Assembly: GCA_039707465.1 (NCBI GenBank)
Contig: CM077651.1
Coordinates: forward strand, 23,797,019 to 23,861,018
Direction: 5' to 3'
DNA length: 64,000 nucleotides
From: Rhabdophis nuchalis
Taxonomy: Eukaryota; Chordata; Lepidosauria; Squamata; Natricidae
The notes under the pieces: generated by a model
What the model was told of the DNA's origin: nothing
What the model saw: only the letters and a program-made list of their open reading frames with translations
Database searches by the model: none
Shown here: positions 27,501-34,179 of the stretch, piece after piece
Layout of the letters: each line of letters starts with the position of its first letter
Numbering within the stretch: position 1 is the stretch's first letter
Made by a program: the position numbers and the translations under genes

Positions 27501-28814
27501 TCAGTTCAAGGACCAAGCCAGGTTTTGTGTGGTACATTCAGGGTCCGTACTTGAGAGACTTTTCTGGAATTCTGATGAGTGAAATAGATGCTGCAAGCAT
27601 CTGGAAGCCTTTAGATCCGTGATGGCGAACCTATGGCACACGTGCCACAGGTGGCACGTGAAGCCATTTGTCAGGGCACGTGAGGCATGCGCTCACTGGC
27701 CAGCTGATTTCAGCCTTTTAAGACCATTTTTCACGAAAAATTGGCCCTACAGGCAAACCAGAAATTCAGGAACAGTCTTCTGGTTTGCTCGTAGGGTCGG
27801 TTTTAGCCCTCCGGAGGCTTCAGGAGTCTTCCCTGAAGGCTCCAGAGTGCAAAAAACGACCCTATGAGCAAACCGGAAATCACTTCCGGGTAGCTCGTAG
27901 GGCCGGTTTTAGCCCTCTGGACGACCCCCCTGCGCTCCCCTGCTTTTGGCACGTGAGTCAAAAATGTTTGCCATCACTGCTTTAGATCTTTGTAAACTCC
28001 TTAATCCTTGTCAAATGTATGGAAAGTTTCCAATGTAGAACTGAAGAGAGATTTTTCTCCCTCTTTAACATCAAGGGGTTGTTGTTTGAAGGAGCAGGGC
28101 AAAAAATATATTTTCTTTAATTTTTTCCCCCCACTAGGAATATGCCAAACTACAAGTGAGTGACCCCAAAGTGAGGGATGGCATGGAAAAAGTGGCACAG
28201 CCTGATGATGACCTCTTCCCTTGTAATTGCCACCGAACAAAGGTATAGCATGCACAAGTTAATATTTTAGTTGGTTGTTGAGTAGCCTGACCTGAGGTTA
28301 ACCAGAACGCTGTTATGCCACTCTTAGCTTTGTAACACAAACGCTGCAGTGCCAAAATGGAGTTTTTCATTGCTTTTCATGTACCAGGAGGGAAGGAAAG
28401 AAAGGTTGTAATACATCTAAACTAAATCTTAAGGTACAAGCCAAAACCTGCCAGGTCAAGGAGAGGAATGGCTTGCATATTCAGTAAAACTAGAATGAAA
28501 AGTATTCTACAGGAAGAAACTATATTATCTGATTCTTCACTTATTTGAAACCTCCCCCCCCCCAAAAAAAACCCGCAAGGCTGCAACTAGAGTCAAAATG
28601 CATCCCTTTAAATATCTATTACTCCCCTAATTAAATTGTATTTCCAAGATGAGGTGGAGGCAGTGGTGGGTTTCTGCAGGCTCGCACCTACTCGCGAGAG
28701 CCGGTTGGTGAAATTTAGAGAACTGGTGAGAGGGGGTTCCACCGGCGTACCTGGAAGTAAATCTGGCCCGTCACTGCCAGTGACCCAACGTAAAGGAAAG
28801 GAAAGAAGGAAGGA

Positions 28815-28870
<56 letters not shown>

Positions 28871-29632
28871 ATTTATCATCACAATTGAGTCCAAAATTTT
28901 GGTTGCTAAGCAAGAGCGTTGTTAAATGAGTTTTACCACATTTTAAAAGGTGGCCACTCCCACCCTGTCACATGACTGCCAAGCCATGCCCACAAAATAG
29001 GCCACACCTACAGAGTAGGTTCTAAAAAAATTTGAAACCCACCACTGGGTGGAGGTTATTGCAAATTAAAAACAGAGACAAAAGCAATTTAAACAGGAAA
29101 TTGCAGTATTTTTCTCTAAATCTCTTTTGCAAAAGGGAGATTTTTATAAGACCTATTTTAAAAAAATTGTAAAAAAAAAGTGGGGGTCGTCCAGAGGGCT
29201 AAAACCATAACTGGTTTACAGAGTCAGCATATTTTCCCCAACAATTTGGGCCCTCATTTTATCCCACCTCAGAAGGATGGAAGGCTGAGACATCCTTGAG
29301 CCAGGTGAGATTTGAACTGCCAAATTGCAGGCAGCAGACCGTCAGCAGAAGTAGCCTGCAGTATCAATTATTCCTGAAACAACAAATCCTCTTGTAGACA
29401 GCCTTGACTCTCACAGACCACCCACACTGTTGACATAAATTAAAATGCAGTATATTCCAGACACCTGGAGTAACCATAGGCCATCAAAATCCATTTTTGG
29501 AAAATACGTGTTAACTACAAAGGGAAATGGCATAGCAGTATAAGGTATCTAGAACACAAAGAAGTTAAATAATTCAATGTTATAAGCTTGTTATGAGTTT
29601 CATCTTACTTGCAGGTCAAAGAAGAACTCTGA
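2410..29632 (+). CDS. POGLUT2: Protein O-glucosyltransferase 2 (KDEL motif-containing protein 1), complete, 10 coding exons
   Basis: Join 2410-2591, 5074-5279, 10107-10312, 11721-11798, 14993-15165, 16637-16874, 19394-19603, 25506-25595, 28138-28242, 29615-29632. The 1506 nt encode 501 residues; human POGLUT2 is about 502. All introns are GT-AG and all phases agree. Residues 1-20 are a hydrophobic signal peptide. About 23-129 form the filamin/ABP280-type domain. About 130-496 form the CAP10 (GT90) domain, with GDWP at 237-240, WRGRDSR at 307-313 and [13 protein letters not shown] at 369-381. The protein ends in KEEL, a variant ER-retrieval signal; mammals have KDEL. Known family role: an ER-lumen enzyme that transfers glucose from UDP-glucose to Ser in EGF-like repeats of Notch and fibrillins. 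The start was chosen because the first ATG before the signal peptide opens the exon 1 frame and matches the family start. Near collinearity with human KDELC1 separates it from POGLUT3. Confidence 0.97.
2783..3166 (+). mobile_element. TA-flanked mariner-like MITE 1 (GGTAGTCCTCGACTT family)
   Basis: Starts AGGTAGTCCTCGACTT and ends GGAGGATCACTTG before TA; the ends are degenerate inverted repeats. The internal blocks GAGCCCAACT, GAATCTGGCTT and GATCACATGAC recur in the other copies of this family in the window. Confidence 0.8.
3716..3865 (+). mobile_element. tRNA-headed SINE with CR1-like tail
   Basis: A tRNA-like head (GTGGAGCTCTTGCCTCA ... GAGTTTGATCC, A- and B-box spacing) is followed by the CR1 3' end GGGTTGGACTAGATGACC and CCCTTCCAACTC. 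Confidence 0.65.
4093..4237. mobile_element. Palindromic hAT MITE with perfect 8-bp TSD
   Basis: CAGGGGTCTGCAAAGTTGG arms around a centre near 4165. The target duplication TCCTAGAT is at 4085-4092 and 4238-4245. Confidence 0.9.
4412..4755 (+). mobile_element. Mariner-like MITE 1
   Basis: CAGGTAGTCCTCAATCACAA to CAACTACCTG followed by TA. Internal blocks as in the 8220 copy. Confidence 0.8.
5074..5279 (+). CDS. POGLUT2: POGLUT2 coding exon 2
   Basis: Acceptor TTGGATAG just before 5074; donor AAAG/GTACAG at 5280. Encodes residues 61-129, the rest of the filamin-type domain, with the conserved stretches [16 protein letters not shown] and [11 protein letters not shown]. Confidence 0.95.
5701..5781 (-). 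mobile_element. L2-clade LINE 3' end, outer element split by a nested copy
   Basis: Reverse complement of the L2 3' UTR (CCTGTGCGCCGCCCTGAGTCC and an AATAAA-rich tail). It continues at about 6890-7195 after the inserted + copy. Confidence 0.65.
5782..6869 (+). mobile_element. L2-clade LINE, reverse transcriptase C-terminal part and 3' UTR
   Basis: An open frame to 6663 reads through [10 protein letters not shown] (RT catalytic YADD), [38 protein letters not shown] and [11 protein letters not shown], typical of L2/CR1-group ORF2. A 3' UTR with CCTGTGCACCGCCCTGG and an AATAAAATGAAAT tail follows. It is 5'-truncated and inserted in opposite orientation into another L2 copy. Confidence 0.8.
6890..7195 (-). 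mobile_element. L2-clade LINE fragment, remainder of the outer copy
   Basis: The minus-strand frame carries [20 protein letters not shown] and [14 protein letters not shown], the ORF2 C terminus. Collinear with 5701-5781 once the nested + copy is removed. Confidence 0.7.
7240..7590. mobile_element. Foldback-like element with arrays of a GGGACAACTCGC-type motif
   Basis: The left part repeats variants of GGGACAACTCNNTGTGGCC about six times. The AT-rich core includes CTTTCTTTAATGATTCTATTC. The right part repeats the inverted motif (GAGTTGGCCATGG / CAAGTTGTCC). A second copy is at 56826-57228. No coding capacity. Confidence 0.7.
7600..8219. other. Intron 2 sequence, nothing recognised
   Basis: AT-rich with short non-homologous open frames. 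The CCAAATCTTG-type phrases near 7628 and 7708 recur locally, perhaps an old repeat. Confidence 0.3.
8220..8620 (+). mobile_element. Mariner-like MITE 1, reference copy with TA duplication
   Basis: CAGGTAGTCCTTGACTTATG to GGACCACCTG, flanked by TA on both sides (8218-8219 and 8621-8622). This defines the family: about 400 bp, inverted ends, no open frame. Confidence 0.85.
8938..9752 (+). mobile_element. Retroposon of unidentified family with internal minisatellite
   Basis: Opens ACTAGCCGTTCCTGGCCATG and closes TTTATTTATATAGAT, the same start and end style as the element at 11853. The centre is replaced by the CTAC array. Confidence 0.5.
9049..9490 (+). repeat. CTAC microsatellite organised in a higher-order minisatellite
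   Basis: Runs of CTAC alternate with TGTATTTCTCTCTCTC, ATCCTTCTAC, TGCATGTCCCCCTCCCC and CTCTATCCCTATAGCTGC blocks. The composite unit of about 100-130 bp occurs roughly four times (starts near 9153, 9258, 9388 and 9487). Confidence 0.9.
10107..10312 (+). CDS. POGLUT2: POGLUT2 coding exon 3
   Basis: Acceptor GTGCACAG before 10107; donor AAG/GTATAC at 10313. Encodes residues 130-198, the linker into the CAP10 domain, with the Cys pair in HENCDC and the motif [12 protein letters not shown]. The open frame continues to 10387, but that is intron read-through. Confidence 0.95.
10405..10490 (+). repeat. Tandem repeat of about 22 bp after exon 3
   Basis: Four imperfect copies of CTGGATTCAAATTTTTGAA, in intron 3 about 90 bp past the donor. 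Confidence 0.85.
10560..10684 (+). mobile_element. L2-clade LINE 3' end
   Basis: Contains GGCTGAGTCCTTCGGGAG, TAGGGCGGTATAAAAAACC and a CTCTAAA-type tail; the same 3' UTR appears in reverse at about 23165. Confidence 0.65.
10762..11210. mobile_element. hAT-type MITE (CAGGGATGGG family) with 8-bp TSD
   Basis: CAGGGATGGG to GTCCATCCCTT, flanked by GTTACTCC at 10754-10761 and 11211-11218. GC-rich interior without a coding frame. Confidence 0.8.
11721..11798 (+). CDS. POGLUT2: POGLUT2 coding exon 4
   Basis: A 78-bp, phase-0 exon between ATTACTTTAG and GTGAGTAT. Encodes residues 199-224 ([15 protein letters not shown]...LTRK). Confidence 0.95.
11853..12162 (+). mobile_element. Retroposon of unidentified family with AC/ATAG tail (part 1)
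   Basis: ACTAGCTGATAACCTGGCAT, then TACCAAGTTTGGTTGAAATT, CCAGAGTTATGCTGGAAC and an AC run. The tail resumes after the nested MITE as ATATATATAG and (ATAG)n to about 12512. Confidence 0.55.
12163..12422. mobile_element. hAT-type MITE (CAGAGGTGGGTTCC family) with perfect 8-bp TSD
   Basis: CAGAGGTGGGTTCCTACC to AGCCACCTCTG, with TSD ATACACAG at 12155-12162 and 12423-12430. It inserted into the tail of the 11853 retroposon and is therefore younger. Confidence 0.9.
12432..12570 (+). repeat. (AT)n, (ATAG)n and (AGGGAG)n compound microsatellite
   Basis: Tail of the retroposon: AT repeats, about 16 ATAG units, then AG and about nine AGGGAG units. Confidence 0.95.
13138..13735 (-). mobile_element. 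CR1/L3-like LINE 3' region with (AATGG/AATAG)n tail
   Basis: The reverse strand reads ...CCTTGTGTGTCCAATCACAC then a pentamer tail (13138-13209). Matches the + copy at 52323-53025 (CTCACATCCTGGATATAAAT, TTTCAACTCCTACCCTCAAA). Confidence 0.75.
13740..14990. other. Intron 4 sequence with C-rich tracts, nothing recognised
   Basis: C runs near 14098 and 14240, an ATTATTATTATG stretch at 14348, otherwise AT-rich. No gene or clear repeat family seen. Confidence 0.35.
14993..15165 (+). CDS. POGLUT2: POGLUT2 coding exon 5
   Basis: Acceptor TGTGTCTTAG before 14993; donor GGACG/GTAAGA at 15166. Encodes residues 225-281 plus two bases, including [12 protein letters not shown] and the acidic [14 protein letters not shown] stretch of the GT90 catalytic region. 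Confidence 0.96.
15309..15592. mobile_element. hAT-type MITE (ggttcg family) with perfect 8-bp TSD
   Basis: CAGGGTTGGGATTC to GGATCCCATCCCTG, with TSD GGTGTCAT at 15301-15308 and 15593-15600. The interior has CGTACCGGTTCAGGCGAACC. Confidence 0.9.
15896..16518 (+). mobile_element. Sauria-type SINE (tRNA head), split by a CR1 3' end
   Basis: The tRNA-like head with B box GGTTTGAATCCC runs to 16017. The body resumes at about 16276 (CTGTCCCAGCTTCTACC, CATGCTGGCCACATGACC) and ends GGGAAACCTTTACCT. An antisense relative is at 48128-48690. Confidence 0.75.
16018..16275 (+). mobile_element. CR1 LINE 3' end nested in SINE
   Basis: ATGGGTGGAAACTAATCAAG, AGAAGTTGTGAATGCCCC and GGTTGGACTAGAAGACC, ending in a TTGTATTGTA repeat tail: a typical truncated CR1. 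Confidence 0.8.
16637..16874 (+). CDS. POGLUT2: POGLUT2 coding exon 6
   Basis: Acceptor CTCCCTAAG before 16637; donor TTCAAG/GTAGGT at 16875. Encodes residues 282-361 with the WRGRDSR motif and [20 protein letters not shown] microsatellite begins about 10 bp into the intron, close to the donor. Confidence 0.96.
16925..17168. mobile_element. ggttcg-family MITE, target duplication not clear
   Basis: CAAGGGTGAAATC to ATTTCAACCCTG inverted ends, with CAGTTCGGGCGAACC inside. In intron 6, just after the donor-proximal microsatellite (16884-16922). Confidence 0.7.
17842..18142. mobile_element. hAT-type MITE (ggttcg family) with perfect 8-bp TSD
   Basis: CAGGGGTGAAATGC to ATTTTACCACTG, with TSD GGCCAGTC at 17834-17841 and 18143-18150. 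Confidence 0.9.
18301..18682 (-). mobile_element. Mariner-like MITE 1, reverse orientation
   Basis: CTGTAAGTCCTTGACTTACA at the left and GTCATAAGTCAATGACTA at the right. The internal order is the reverse of the 8220 copy. Confidence 0.8.
19394..19603 (+). CDS. POGLUT2: POGLUT2 coding exon 7
   Basis: Acceptor TATTTTGCAG before 19394; donor GAAGAG/GTAAAG at 19604. Encodes residues 362-431 with the [13 protein letters not shown] motif typical of CAP10/GT90 enzymes and [18 protein letters not shown]. Confidence 0.96.
19921..20475. mobile_element. hAT-type element (CAGGGGTGTCAAAC family) with palindromic 8-bp TSD
   Basis: CAGGCGTGTCAAACCC to GAGTTTGACACCCCTG, with TSD ATCTAGAT at 19913-19920 and 20476-20483. 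It contains a nested ggttcg-family MITE at 20237-20415. Confidence 0.9.
20237..20415. mobile_element. ggttcg-family MITE nested in the hAT element
   Basis: CAGGGGTGGGTTCCAGAC to GGAACTCACCTCTG. Flanks CTCCCAAG / CTTTCAAG match at six of eight bases, a decayed TSD. Confidence 0.75.
20484..21687. other. Intron 7 sequence, no gene or family recognised
   Basis: AT-rich. The wording near 21041-21330 (many A-rich clauses) resembles an old LINE remnant, but no reading frame could be matched. Confidence 0.3.
21696..21835. mobile_element. Palindromic hAT MITE with perfect 8-bp TSD
   Basis: Near-perfect hairpin with arms of about 63 bp beginning CAGGGGTTCCCAAACTTGG. TSD ACTTAGAC at 21688-21695 and 21836-21843. 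Confidence 0.95.
21844..22290 (-). mobile_element. tRNA-derived SINE (antisense), interrupted
   Basis: TTATATACCGCTCCATAGTG ... GCGGTTTACAATGTCAGC ... AAGGATGGAAGGATGAGTC, with a reverse B-box-like GGTTCAAACCCC. Same family at 24140 and 29205. Split by the hAT element at 21872-22131. Confidence 0.6.
21872..22131. mobile_element. hAT-type MITE (CAGAGGTCCCCAACC family) with perfect 8-bp TSD
   Basis: CAGAGGTCCCCAACCCGTGG to GGTTGGGGAACTTTG, with TSD CTTTATAG at 21864-21871 and 22132-22139, inside the SINE. Confidence 0.9.
22300..23149. other. Intron 7 sequence, nothing recognised
   Basis: No coding resemblance, strong repeat boundary or RNA gene seen. Confidence 0.3.
23150..23635 (-). mobile_element. 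L2-clade LINE 3' region
   Basis: TACCGCCCTACTCCCGAAGG and GACTCAGGGCGGTGTACAG, then the antisense ORF2 C terminus (reverse of [23 protein letters not shown] sequence). Ends against mariner-like MITE 1. Confidence 0.7.
23636..24031 (+). mobile_element. Mariner-like MITE 1
   Basis: CAAGTAGTTCTCGACTTATA to AAAGACTACCTA, flanked by TA. Confidence 0.8.
24140..25350 (-). mobile_element. tRNA-derived SINE split by a hAT element
   Basis: SINE sequence at 24140-24300 (ACTTATATATCACTTCAC, GCCCTCTCTAAGTGGTTTAC) resumes exactly at 25256 (GAGATTCGATCTGCCAAACT, CTGCACTCTAACCACTG) once the insert and one TSD copy are removed. Confidence 0.75.
24301..25255. mobile_element. hAT element with purine-rich core and perfect 8-bp TSD
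   Basis: Inverted ends CAGAGGCGTAGCGTGGG / CCCACGCTACGCCACTG; TSD GCCTGGTG at 24293-24300 and 25256-25263. The interior at 24640-25150 is almost all A/G on this strand (GAGGAG, GGGGA runs). Long open frames here arise from low complexity and are not transposase. Confidence 0.92.
25506..25595 (+). CDS. POGLUT2: POGLUT2 coding exon 8
   Basis: A 90-bp phase-0 exon, too short to stand out as an open frame. Acceptor CACTTGGTAG, donor TTTGAG/GTCAGT. Encodes residues 432-461 ([19 protein letters not shown]...FKLFE). Confidence 0.95.
25600..26247. other. Intron 8 sequence, nothing recognised
   Basis: AT-rich, no repeat ends or coding match seen. Confidence 0.3.
26248..26452. mobile_element. TA-flanked mariner-like MITE 2 (TTCCCCGAAAATAAG family)
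   Basis: Inverted ends CCCTGTTTTCCCGAAAATAA / TTATTTTCGGGGAAACGTGG with TA at both borders. Related copies at 29921, 59896 and 61756. Confidence 0.8.
26453..27617. other. Intron 8 sequence; partial hAT end near 27110-27235
   Basis: TATGTCACTCGCCACATCAC, GGGCTGCGGGGCC and GCCAGTTTGACATCC resemble the right half of the 19921 hAT family. The remainder is unassigned. Confidence 0.35.
27618..27980. mobile_element. hAT-type MITE (GTGATGGCGAACC family) with perfect 8-bp TSD
   Basis: CGTGATGGCGAACCTATGG to TTTGCCATCACTGC, with TSD TTTAGATC at 27610-27617 and 27981-27988. Confidence 0.9.
28138..28242 (+). CDS. POGLUT2: POGLUT2 coding exon 9
   Basis: A 105-bp phase-0 exon preceded by a pyrimidine tract ending CCCCACTAG, with donor ACAAAG/GTATAG. 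Encodes residues 462-496 ([11 protein letters not shown]... ending FPCNCHRTK), the C-terminal Cys pair region. Confidence 0.95.
28661..29047 (+). mobile_element. Chimeric hAT MITE with captured mariner-MITE piece and (GAAA)n, perfect TSD
   Basis: CAGTGGTGGGTTTCTGCAGG to TTTGAAACCCACCACTG, with TSD GGTGGAGG at 28653-28660 and 29048-29055. Inside are (GAAA)n at about 28797-28869 and a mariner-MITE-1 fragment (CACAATTGAGTCCAAAATTT). The sister copy is at 40263 in opposite orientation. Confidence 0.92.
29205..29370 (-). mobile_element. tRNA-derived SINE fragment
   Basis: TGGTTTACAGAGTCAGCATA, CAGAAGGATGGAAGGCTGAG and CAGAAGTAGCCTGCAG, the family seen at 24140. Confidence 0.6.
29615..29632 (+). 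CDS. POGLUT2: POGLUT2 terminal coding exon (VKEEL stop)
   Basis: Acceptor ATCTTACTTGCAG before 29615, then codons for V-K-E-E-L and TGA. KEEL replaces the family's usual KDEL. KEEL is a known functional ER-retrieval variant (for example on ERp29), so retention is probably kept. The exon is very short but sits at the expected place and phase. Confidence 0.9.
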   Translation, partial: VKEEL

Positions 29633-29767
29633 TGAGGCCGAGGAAAACTCGTGGCTGGAAATATTCACCTAATCACTGGGTAATAAGTTACTAAGAGTGA
29701 AAACATCTGGATGCCCTCTTTTGTGCAGTATTAATACAACATTGCTTTTTATAAGCCCTTTTTTTTA

Positions 29768-29779
29768 AATAAATAAATA
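29768..29779 (+). terminator. POGLUT2: POGLUT2 polyadenylation signal candidates
   Basis: AATAAATAAATA about 135 bp after the stop contains two overlapping AATAAA hexamers, implying a short 3' UTR. Another AATAAA-like stretch lies near 29876. The choice between them is inference. Confidence 0.6.
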
Positions 29780-29920
29780 TTCTTTCCATAAATGTATAGT
29801 CATTTTTATTTAAAGACAAAGTTTGAACATAATTTCTATTAATTATAAATTTATTTCAAAACAACTAATATATAATAAATAACTCACCTTTTAAATCTCT
29901 GTTGGTAAAATATTTCTACC

Positions 29921-30169
29921 CTTTCCCCTGGAAAATAAGACCTCCCCGGATAATAAGCCCAATCGGACGTTTGAGTGCATGCGCTAAAATAAGCCCTCCC
30001 CAAAAAATAAACCTTCCCTTAAAATATTGCAACACAGCAGCAGCCATAGGTTGACCATGCTCGCCTCCTCCTGCACCTCAAAAATAATAAGACCTCCCTG
30101 AAGGTCAAGTGCTTATTTTGGGGGTGAAAAGAAAATAAGACCCTGTCTTATTTTGTGGAAAACACAGTA
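29921..30169. mobile_element. Mariner-like MITE 2, degraded ends
   Basis: CCCCTGGAAAATAAGACC to TTATTTTGTGGAAAACACAG, with internal CAGCAGCAGCC shared with the 26248 copy. Confidence 0.7.
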
Positions 30170-30197
30170 AGCATGATGAAACTGTATGGATGTCGCT

Positions 30198-30416
30198 TAG
30201 AGTTGGGGTCCTCAACTCCCAGTCCATGGACTGCTACCTGTCTGTGGCCTGTTGGAAACCCAGCTGTGTAATCAGCCAGCAAGCACACAAAGCTCCATAT
30301 GCACATTCATGAAATGAAATTGCATGCATGAAACCCTCCCCTCTTGCTGTCACCACCACCCACCGCCGCCACTGTTGGTCTCCAGAGTCAGAAAGGTTGG
30401 GGACAGCTGACTTAGA
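30198..30416. mobile_element. hAT-type MITE (GGTCCCCAACC family)
   Basis: GGGGTCCTCAACTCCCAGTC to AGAAAGGTTGGGGACAGCTG. Flanks CTTAGAGT / CTTAGAGC are a near-perfect TSD. Confidence 0.75.
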
Positions 30417-30615
30417 GCTCAATTTGGGCACAACAAATTTCATTGTAAAGCATCAATATATCTGGCTCAAATAACAAACTATGGAGGACCTTCATATCAT
30501 TGTGTCTAATATCTTAACCATTGGTATTGGAGAGTGTGTGTAAGCATTCCTTCAAAATCAGTTTTGACTCCCGTAGACTGTGTAGACAAGTACCGATAAT
30601 TTATGTATACCATAC

Positions 30616-31122
30616 TGTTGTGGCCCAGCCGGCTCCGGATGAGCTGCTGACGGACTCTTCTAGCGAAGAGCCCTATGAGTGCTCTGGAGGAGGAGGGAGG
30701 TCTTGAGGAGGGCTCAGCGTCAGAGCAGGACTCAGAGAGGCTAGTTGGCCACCAGGAGGCGCCTGGGTCATGGAGCAGTGGGGAGGATCAAAGGCAGTTT
30801 GTCCATGATGCAAGGATGAGCAGGGCTGAGAGGCGGAGGCAGCAATTACATCAGAGGCAGGCTCGCAGACAATGATTAAGAGCCAAGTGGTTGCTGAGTG
30901 GCCCCTCCCAAGAGAACTTATAGGTGAGACATTGGGAGGGGACATTTGCAGGAAGCAACCGTTTGAACTTCAGTATTCCAGAAAGTCTGAACCTTCTAGT
31001 TGTGTTTGGGATTACGTGAGTTGTCTGGGCTCTTAGCCAAAGGATTCGCTTATCTCGTAATTAAGCAGTGGCAAGCAGCCAAGCCTGTGTGTGCTGGGGG
31101 ATTCAGCCCGTGGGACAGAACA
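30616..31122 (+). mobile_element. Solo LTR of a retrovirus-like or Gypsy-type element, with TSD
   Basis: 507 bp with TGTTGTGGCCC and CAGAACA ends (TG...CA). Flanked by CCATAC at 30610-30615 and 31123-31128. No gag or pol next to it, hence solo. Its open frames have no family match. Confidence 0.8.
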
Positions 31123-31176
31123 CCATACATACAGCATGCGTTTGTTATAGCCATGCAGAGTTACTAGCTCTTAGAT

Positions 31177-31678
31177 CCGTGATGGCAAATCTATGGCACG
31201 TGTGCACAGGTGGCACGTGGAGGCCTCTCTGCCAGCACCCGAGCCCCAGCTGAGCACCACCAAGCATGCCAGGCAGCTGATTTTCAGGTGTCTATAAAAC
31301 ACTATACAAGCCATAGATACACATCCAACAGGAACAGGAAGTGCCTCACAGGAGCAGATGGAGCTAAACCCTAGAGAGGCAGGAAATGCATCACTAAACA
31401 ATGGAGATGAATGCTACAGAGGAATAAAGCTGCATACAAGGCCGACATAACTCCCGTAACAGTGTAGCATGCATGGTGGGTGGGTGCACCCCGCGCACCC
31501 CATTTTTGGTCCCAGGAGGCTTTAGAGAGGCCTGCTAGGCCCAAAATAGGGTATGTGTGTGTGTGTTGCACGCGCATGCGCAGGGAGAGTGCAGGGGGGC
31601 ACACACATGGGTGTGGGCACGGGTTGTGCGCGCATGTGCGCTTTTGGCATGCAAGAACAAAAAGGTTAGCCATCACTG
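31177..31678. mobile_element. hAT-type MITE (GTGATGGCGAACC family) with perfect 8-bp TSD
   Basis: CCGTGATGGCAAATCTATGG to GGTTAGCCATCACTG, with TSD TCTTAGAT at 31169-31176 and 31679-31686. Confidence 0.88.
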
Positions 31679-31689
31679 TCTTAGATGAT

Positions 31690-32109
31690 TTGTGACTGCC
31701 CAAAAATTCAAGTACGGATAACTGAGAAAAAGGAAAAATAAAAAGCTGTAAAGTTTTGTTTTAAAGCTTCAAGAACATATCAGTAAATGTTTTAACATTG
31801 TGCCCCAATTCATATATTTTTTGATCAATGTGATTAGAGGGCATCGTTTTGCTATTTTAGGCACAAGAGGGGTGTTACAAGAAGTGTAACACACTAAAAT
31901 TACGATGGGTTTTTTTTCCTTATGTGAAGTTTTCCCCAAAGCACTGCTTCCACAAAGCAATGGTGCATAAATGATATGTATGATGTACATTAGAAAATGT
32001 AACAAACACAGGAAAGTTTACTTTAGAAATTGCTATCCAATATAAATTACATCTATTTTAGGTTGTTGTCAAAATACCTCTCTTGGATTCCTTGTCTGCA
32101 AATCCTATT
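31690..32109. other. Sequence 3' of the TEX30 pseudogene; terminal exon not found
   Basis: The last TEX30 coding exon should lie on the minus strand between the last recognised exon and POGLUT2. No matching sequence was found here or on down to 29,633. Confidence 0.4.
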
Positions 32110-32410
32110 CAGCATGCCACAGCCCATTGGTCACATGATCAAAATCCAGATGCGTGGCAACTGGTTCATATTTATGATGATTGCAGTGTCCCGGGGATCA
32201 TGTCACCAGCTTTTGTGACCTTCTAACAAGCAAAATTAATGGGAAAGCCAGATTCACTTAACAACCATGTTACTAACTTAACAACTTCAATGATTCACTT
32301 AACAACTGTGGCAGGAAAAGTCGTAAAATGGGACAAACTCACTTAGCAAATGTAATCACATATCAACATAAATTTTGGGCTCAATTGGGGTCATAACTAA
32401 AGGACTACCG
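32110..32410 (-). mobile_element. Mariner-like MITE 1, truncated at its left side
   Basis: CAGCATGCCACAGCCCATTG ... GGGCTCAATTGGGGTCATAA ... AAAGGACTACCG: the right inverted end is present, the left end is missing. Confidence 0.75.
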
Positions 32411-32516
32411 TTAGAAAATATAGAAAAAATAGCCTGAAACTCATTTCCCACTCTAACGATTGTGCAAGCAGGTAAAATCAGGTTTTGTGTCCTCTTTTAT
32501 ACATCTGATAACTCAC

Positions 32517-32712
32517 TCTATCACATCCGCAGTCCCAGACACAAACAGGATGGGGGAATTAATGAACAATAAATCCTCCCTTTGAAGTTTAATTTGACGC
32601 TCTGATTGATGCAATGGATAGGACAAAGACACCAGGCTTAGAATGAAGCTTTCATTAATTTGGCTAGCCTGCTGTGTCACAATAGTAGCAGCATGGGAAC
32701 GCATTGAACGAC
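32517..32712 (-). pseudogene. TEX30: TEX30 exon with nucleophile elbow and catalytic-Asp region
   Basis: Acceptor AATGAATACAG, 196 nt, donor ATAGA/GTGAGT. Open throughout. Carries GRSMR (family GRSMG), LVSLSYPLHQSE and SPILFVSGTAD. Conservation here suggests the decay is fairly recent. Confidence 0.88.
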
Positions 32713-33057
32713 CTGTATTCATTAGAAAACAGGGAATGAAATCAGCCCTCAATATATTCCAATGTAAACCTTAATTTACCAACCTGATCATTCATTGCAC
32801 TGCTTATAACAATAAAGTACTGCTGTCTATAATTCCAAATCCCCACTAGAGTAATTTCTTTCACAGAGCCATCTGGAAACTTATGAAATTAAGCTTAACT
32901 GCTATAGTATAATTATTATGTTCTCCCAGCTAAATAGGTGAATAAAATAAGTTTTTTCTTTTGTTCCAAAATGTGCTTCCACAGACACATACTCATTCTC
33001 TGATATTTAGGAGACTGCACTGTAATTATTCAATATTTCTTTATTCATAAGTCTTAC

Positions 33058-33109
33058 CTCCATGAAAAAATCCAGAAAGTTTGTAGTCATCTGGCAAACT
33101 TGAATATTC
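33058..33109 (-). pseudogene. TEX30: TEX30 52-bp exon
   Basis: Acceptor GTAAATAG, 17 codons plus one base (EYSSLPDDYKLSGFFHG), donor CATGGAG/GTAAGA. Intact by itself and phase-compatible with both neighbours. Confidence 0.85.
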
Positions 33110-33511
33110 CTATTTACAAAAAGTTAAAGTTAGTTTAACAGCGTGAATAAAAGGTAAAGATTAAAATAATATTTTGAGGTACAGAACCAAATAAACAGTA
33201 TCTACCATAAATAATACAAAGTAGAATTTTAGACAAAAATATAATGCCATTGGATAAGTATTTAACATAATAGACAAGTAAAGGAAAATGCATAATTACA
33301 CAGAGTAACAAATGCTTCTCACACAATTGTTTTAAATAACAGTTATGATCTTTAAATTTAGGAGAGATGTAACTATATATCCAACAAATACAAATACAAT
33401 ATAATGAACTACTAAAGCCATAAAATGGCTCCACAAAAATATTAGCTACTTTAGGATTCTTTAAAGCATCCAATTTTTGGGGTCTCTAGAAAGCAAACTT
33501 AGTTTTCATAA

Positions 33512-33837
<326 letters not shown>

Positions 33838-33859
33838 CTAGGTTTTTGTATATTCTCTT

Positions 33860-34011
33860 CCCGATCAGCTTAGTGGCTAAAACATCTGCCTAACATGTAA
33901 TACAGCCCTGGTTCAAATCCCAGTAAGGGTATGGCTAGCTGATGAGAGCTAAATAGCTTGAAATAGATCTATACTAGTCTCCCTTGTTTATGTATTTATC
34001 AGCATAAATGT
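33860..34011 (+). mobile_element. tRNA-like SINE copy 1 of a close pair
   Basis: AGCTTAGTGGCTAAAACATC, B-box-like GGTTCAAATCCC, then GCTAGCTGATGAGAGCTAAA and a TTATGTATTTATCAGC tail. Confidence 0.65.
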
Positions 34012-34179
34012 AAACACAAATGGAAACAAAAGGCAATGAAACAAATAGCTTTCTGTCTGCATGGTCTCTTGTGATGAGTCGAAAGACAGAAAAGGAAAGC
34101 AACTTGCTTCCTCCTTACAAGGGTGTTGTGACACAAGTATATACTTATTCCCCTGGCTGAGCTGATTGGGAGGAGAATG

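Noticed and set aside
32513..32752. A free-standing 79-codon gene on the minus strand
   Set aside because: The first residues are intron; the rest is one TEX30 exon bounded by clear splice sites.
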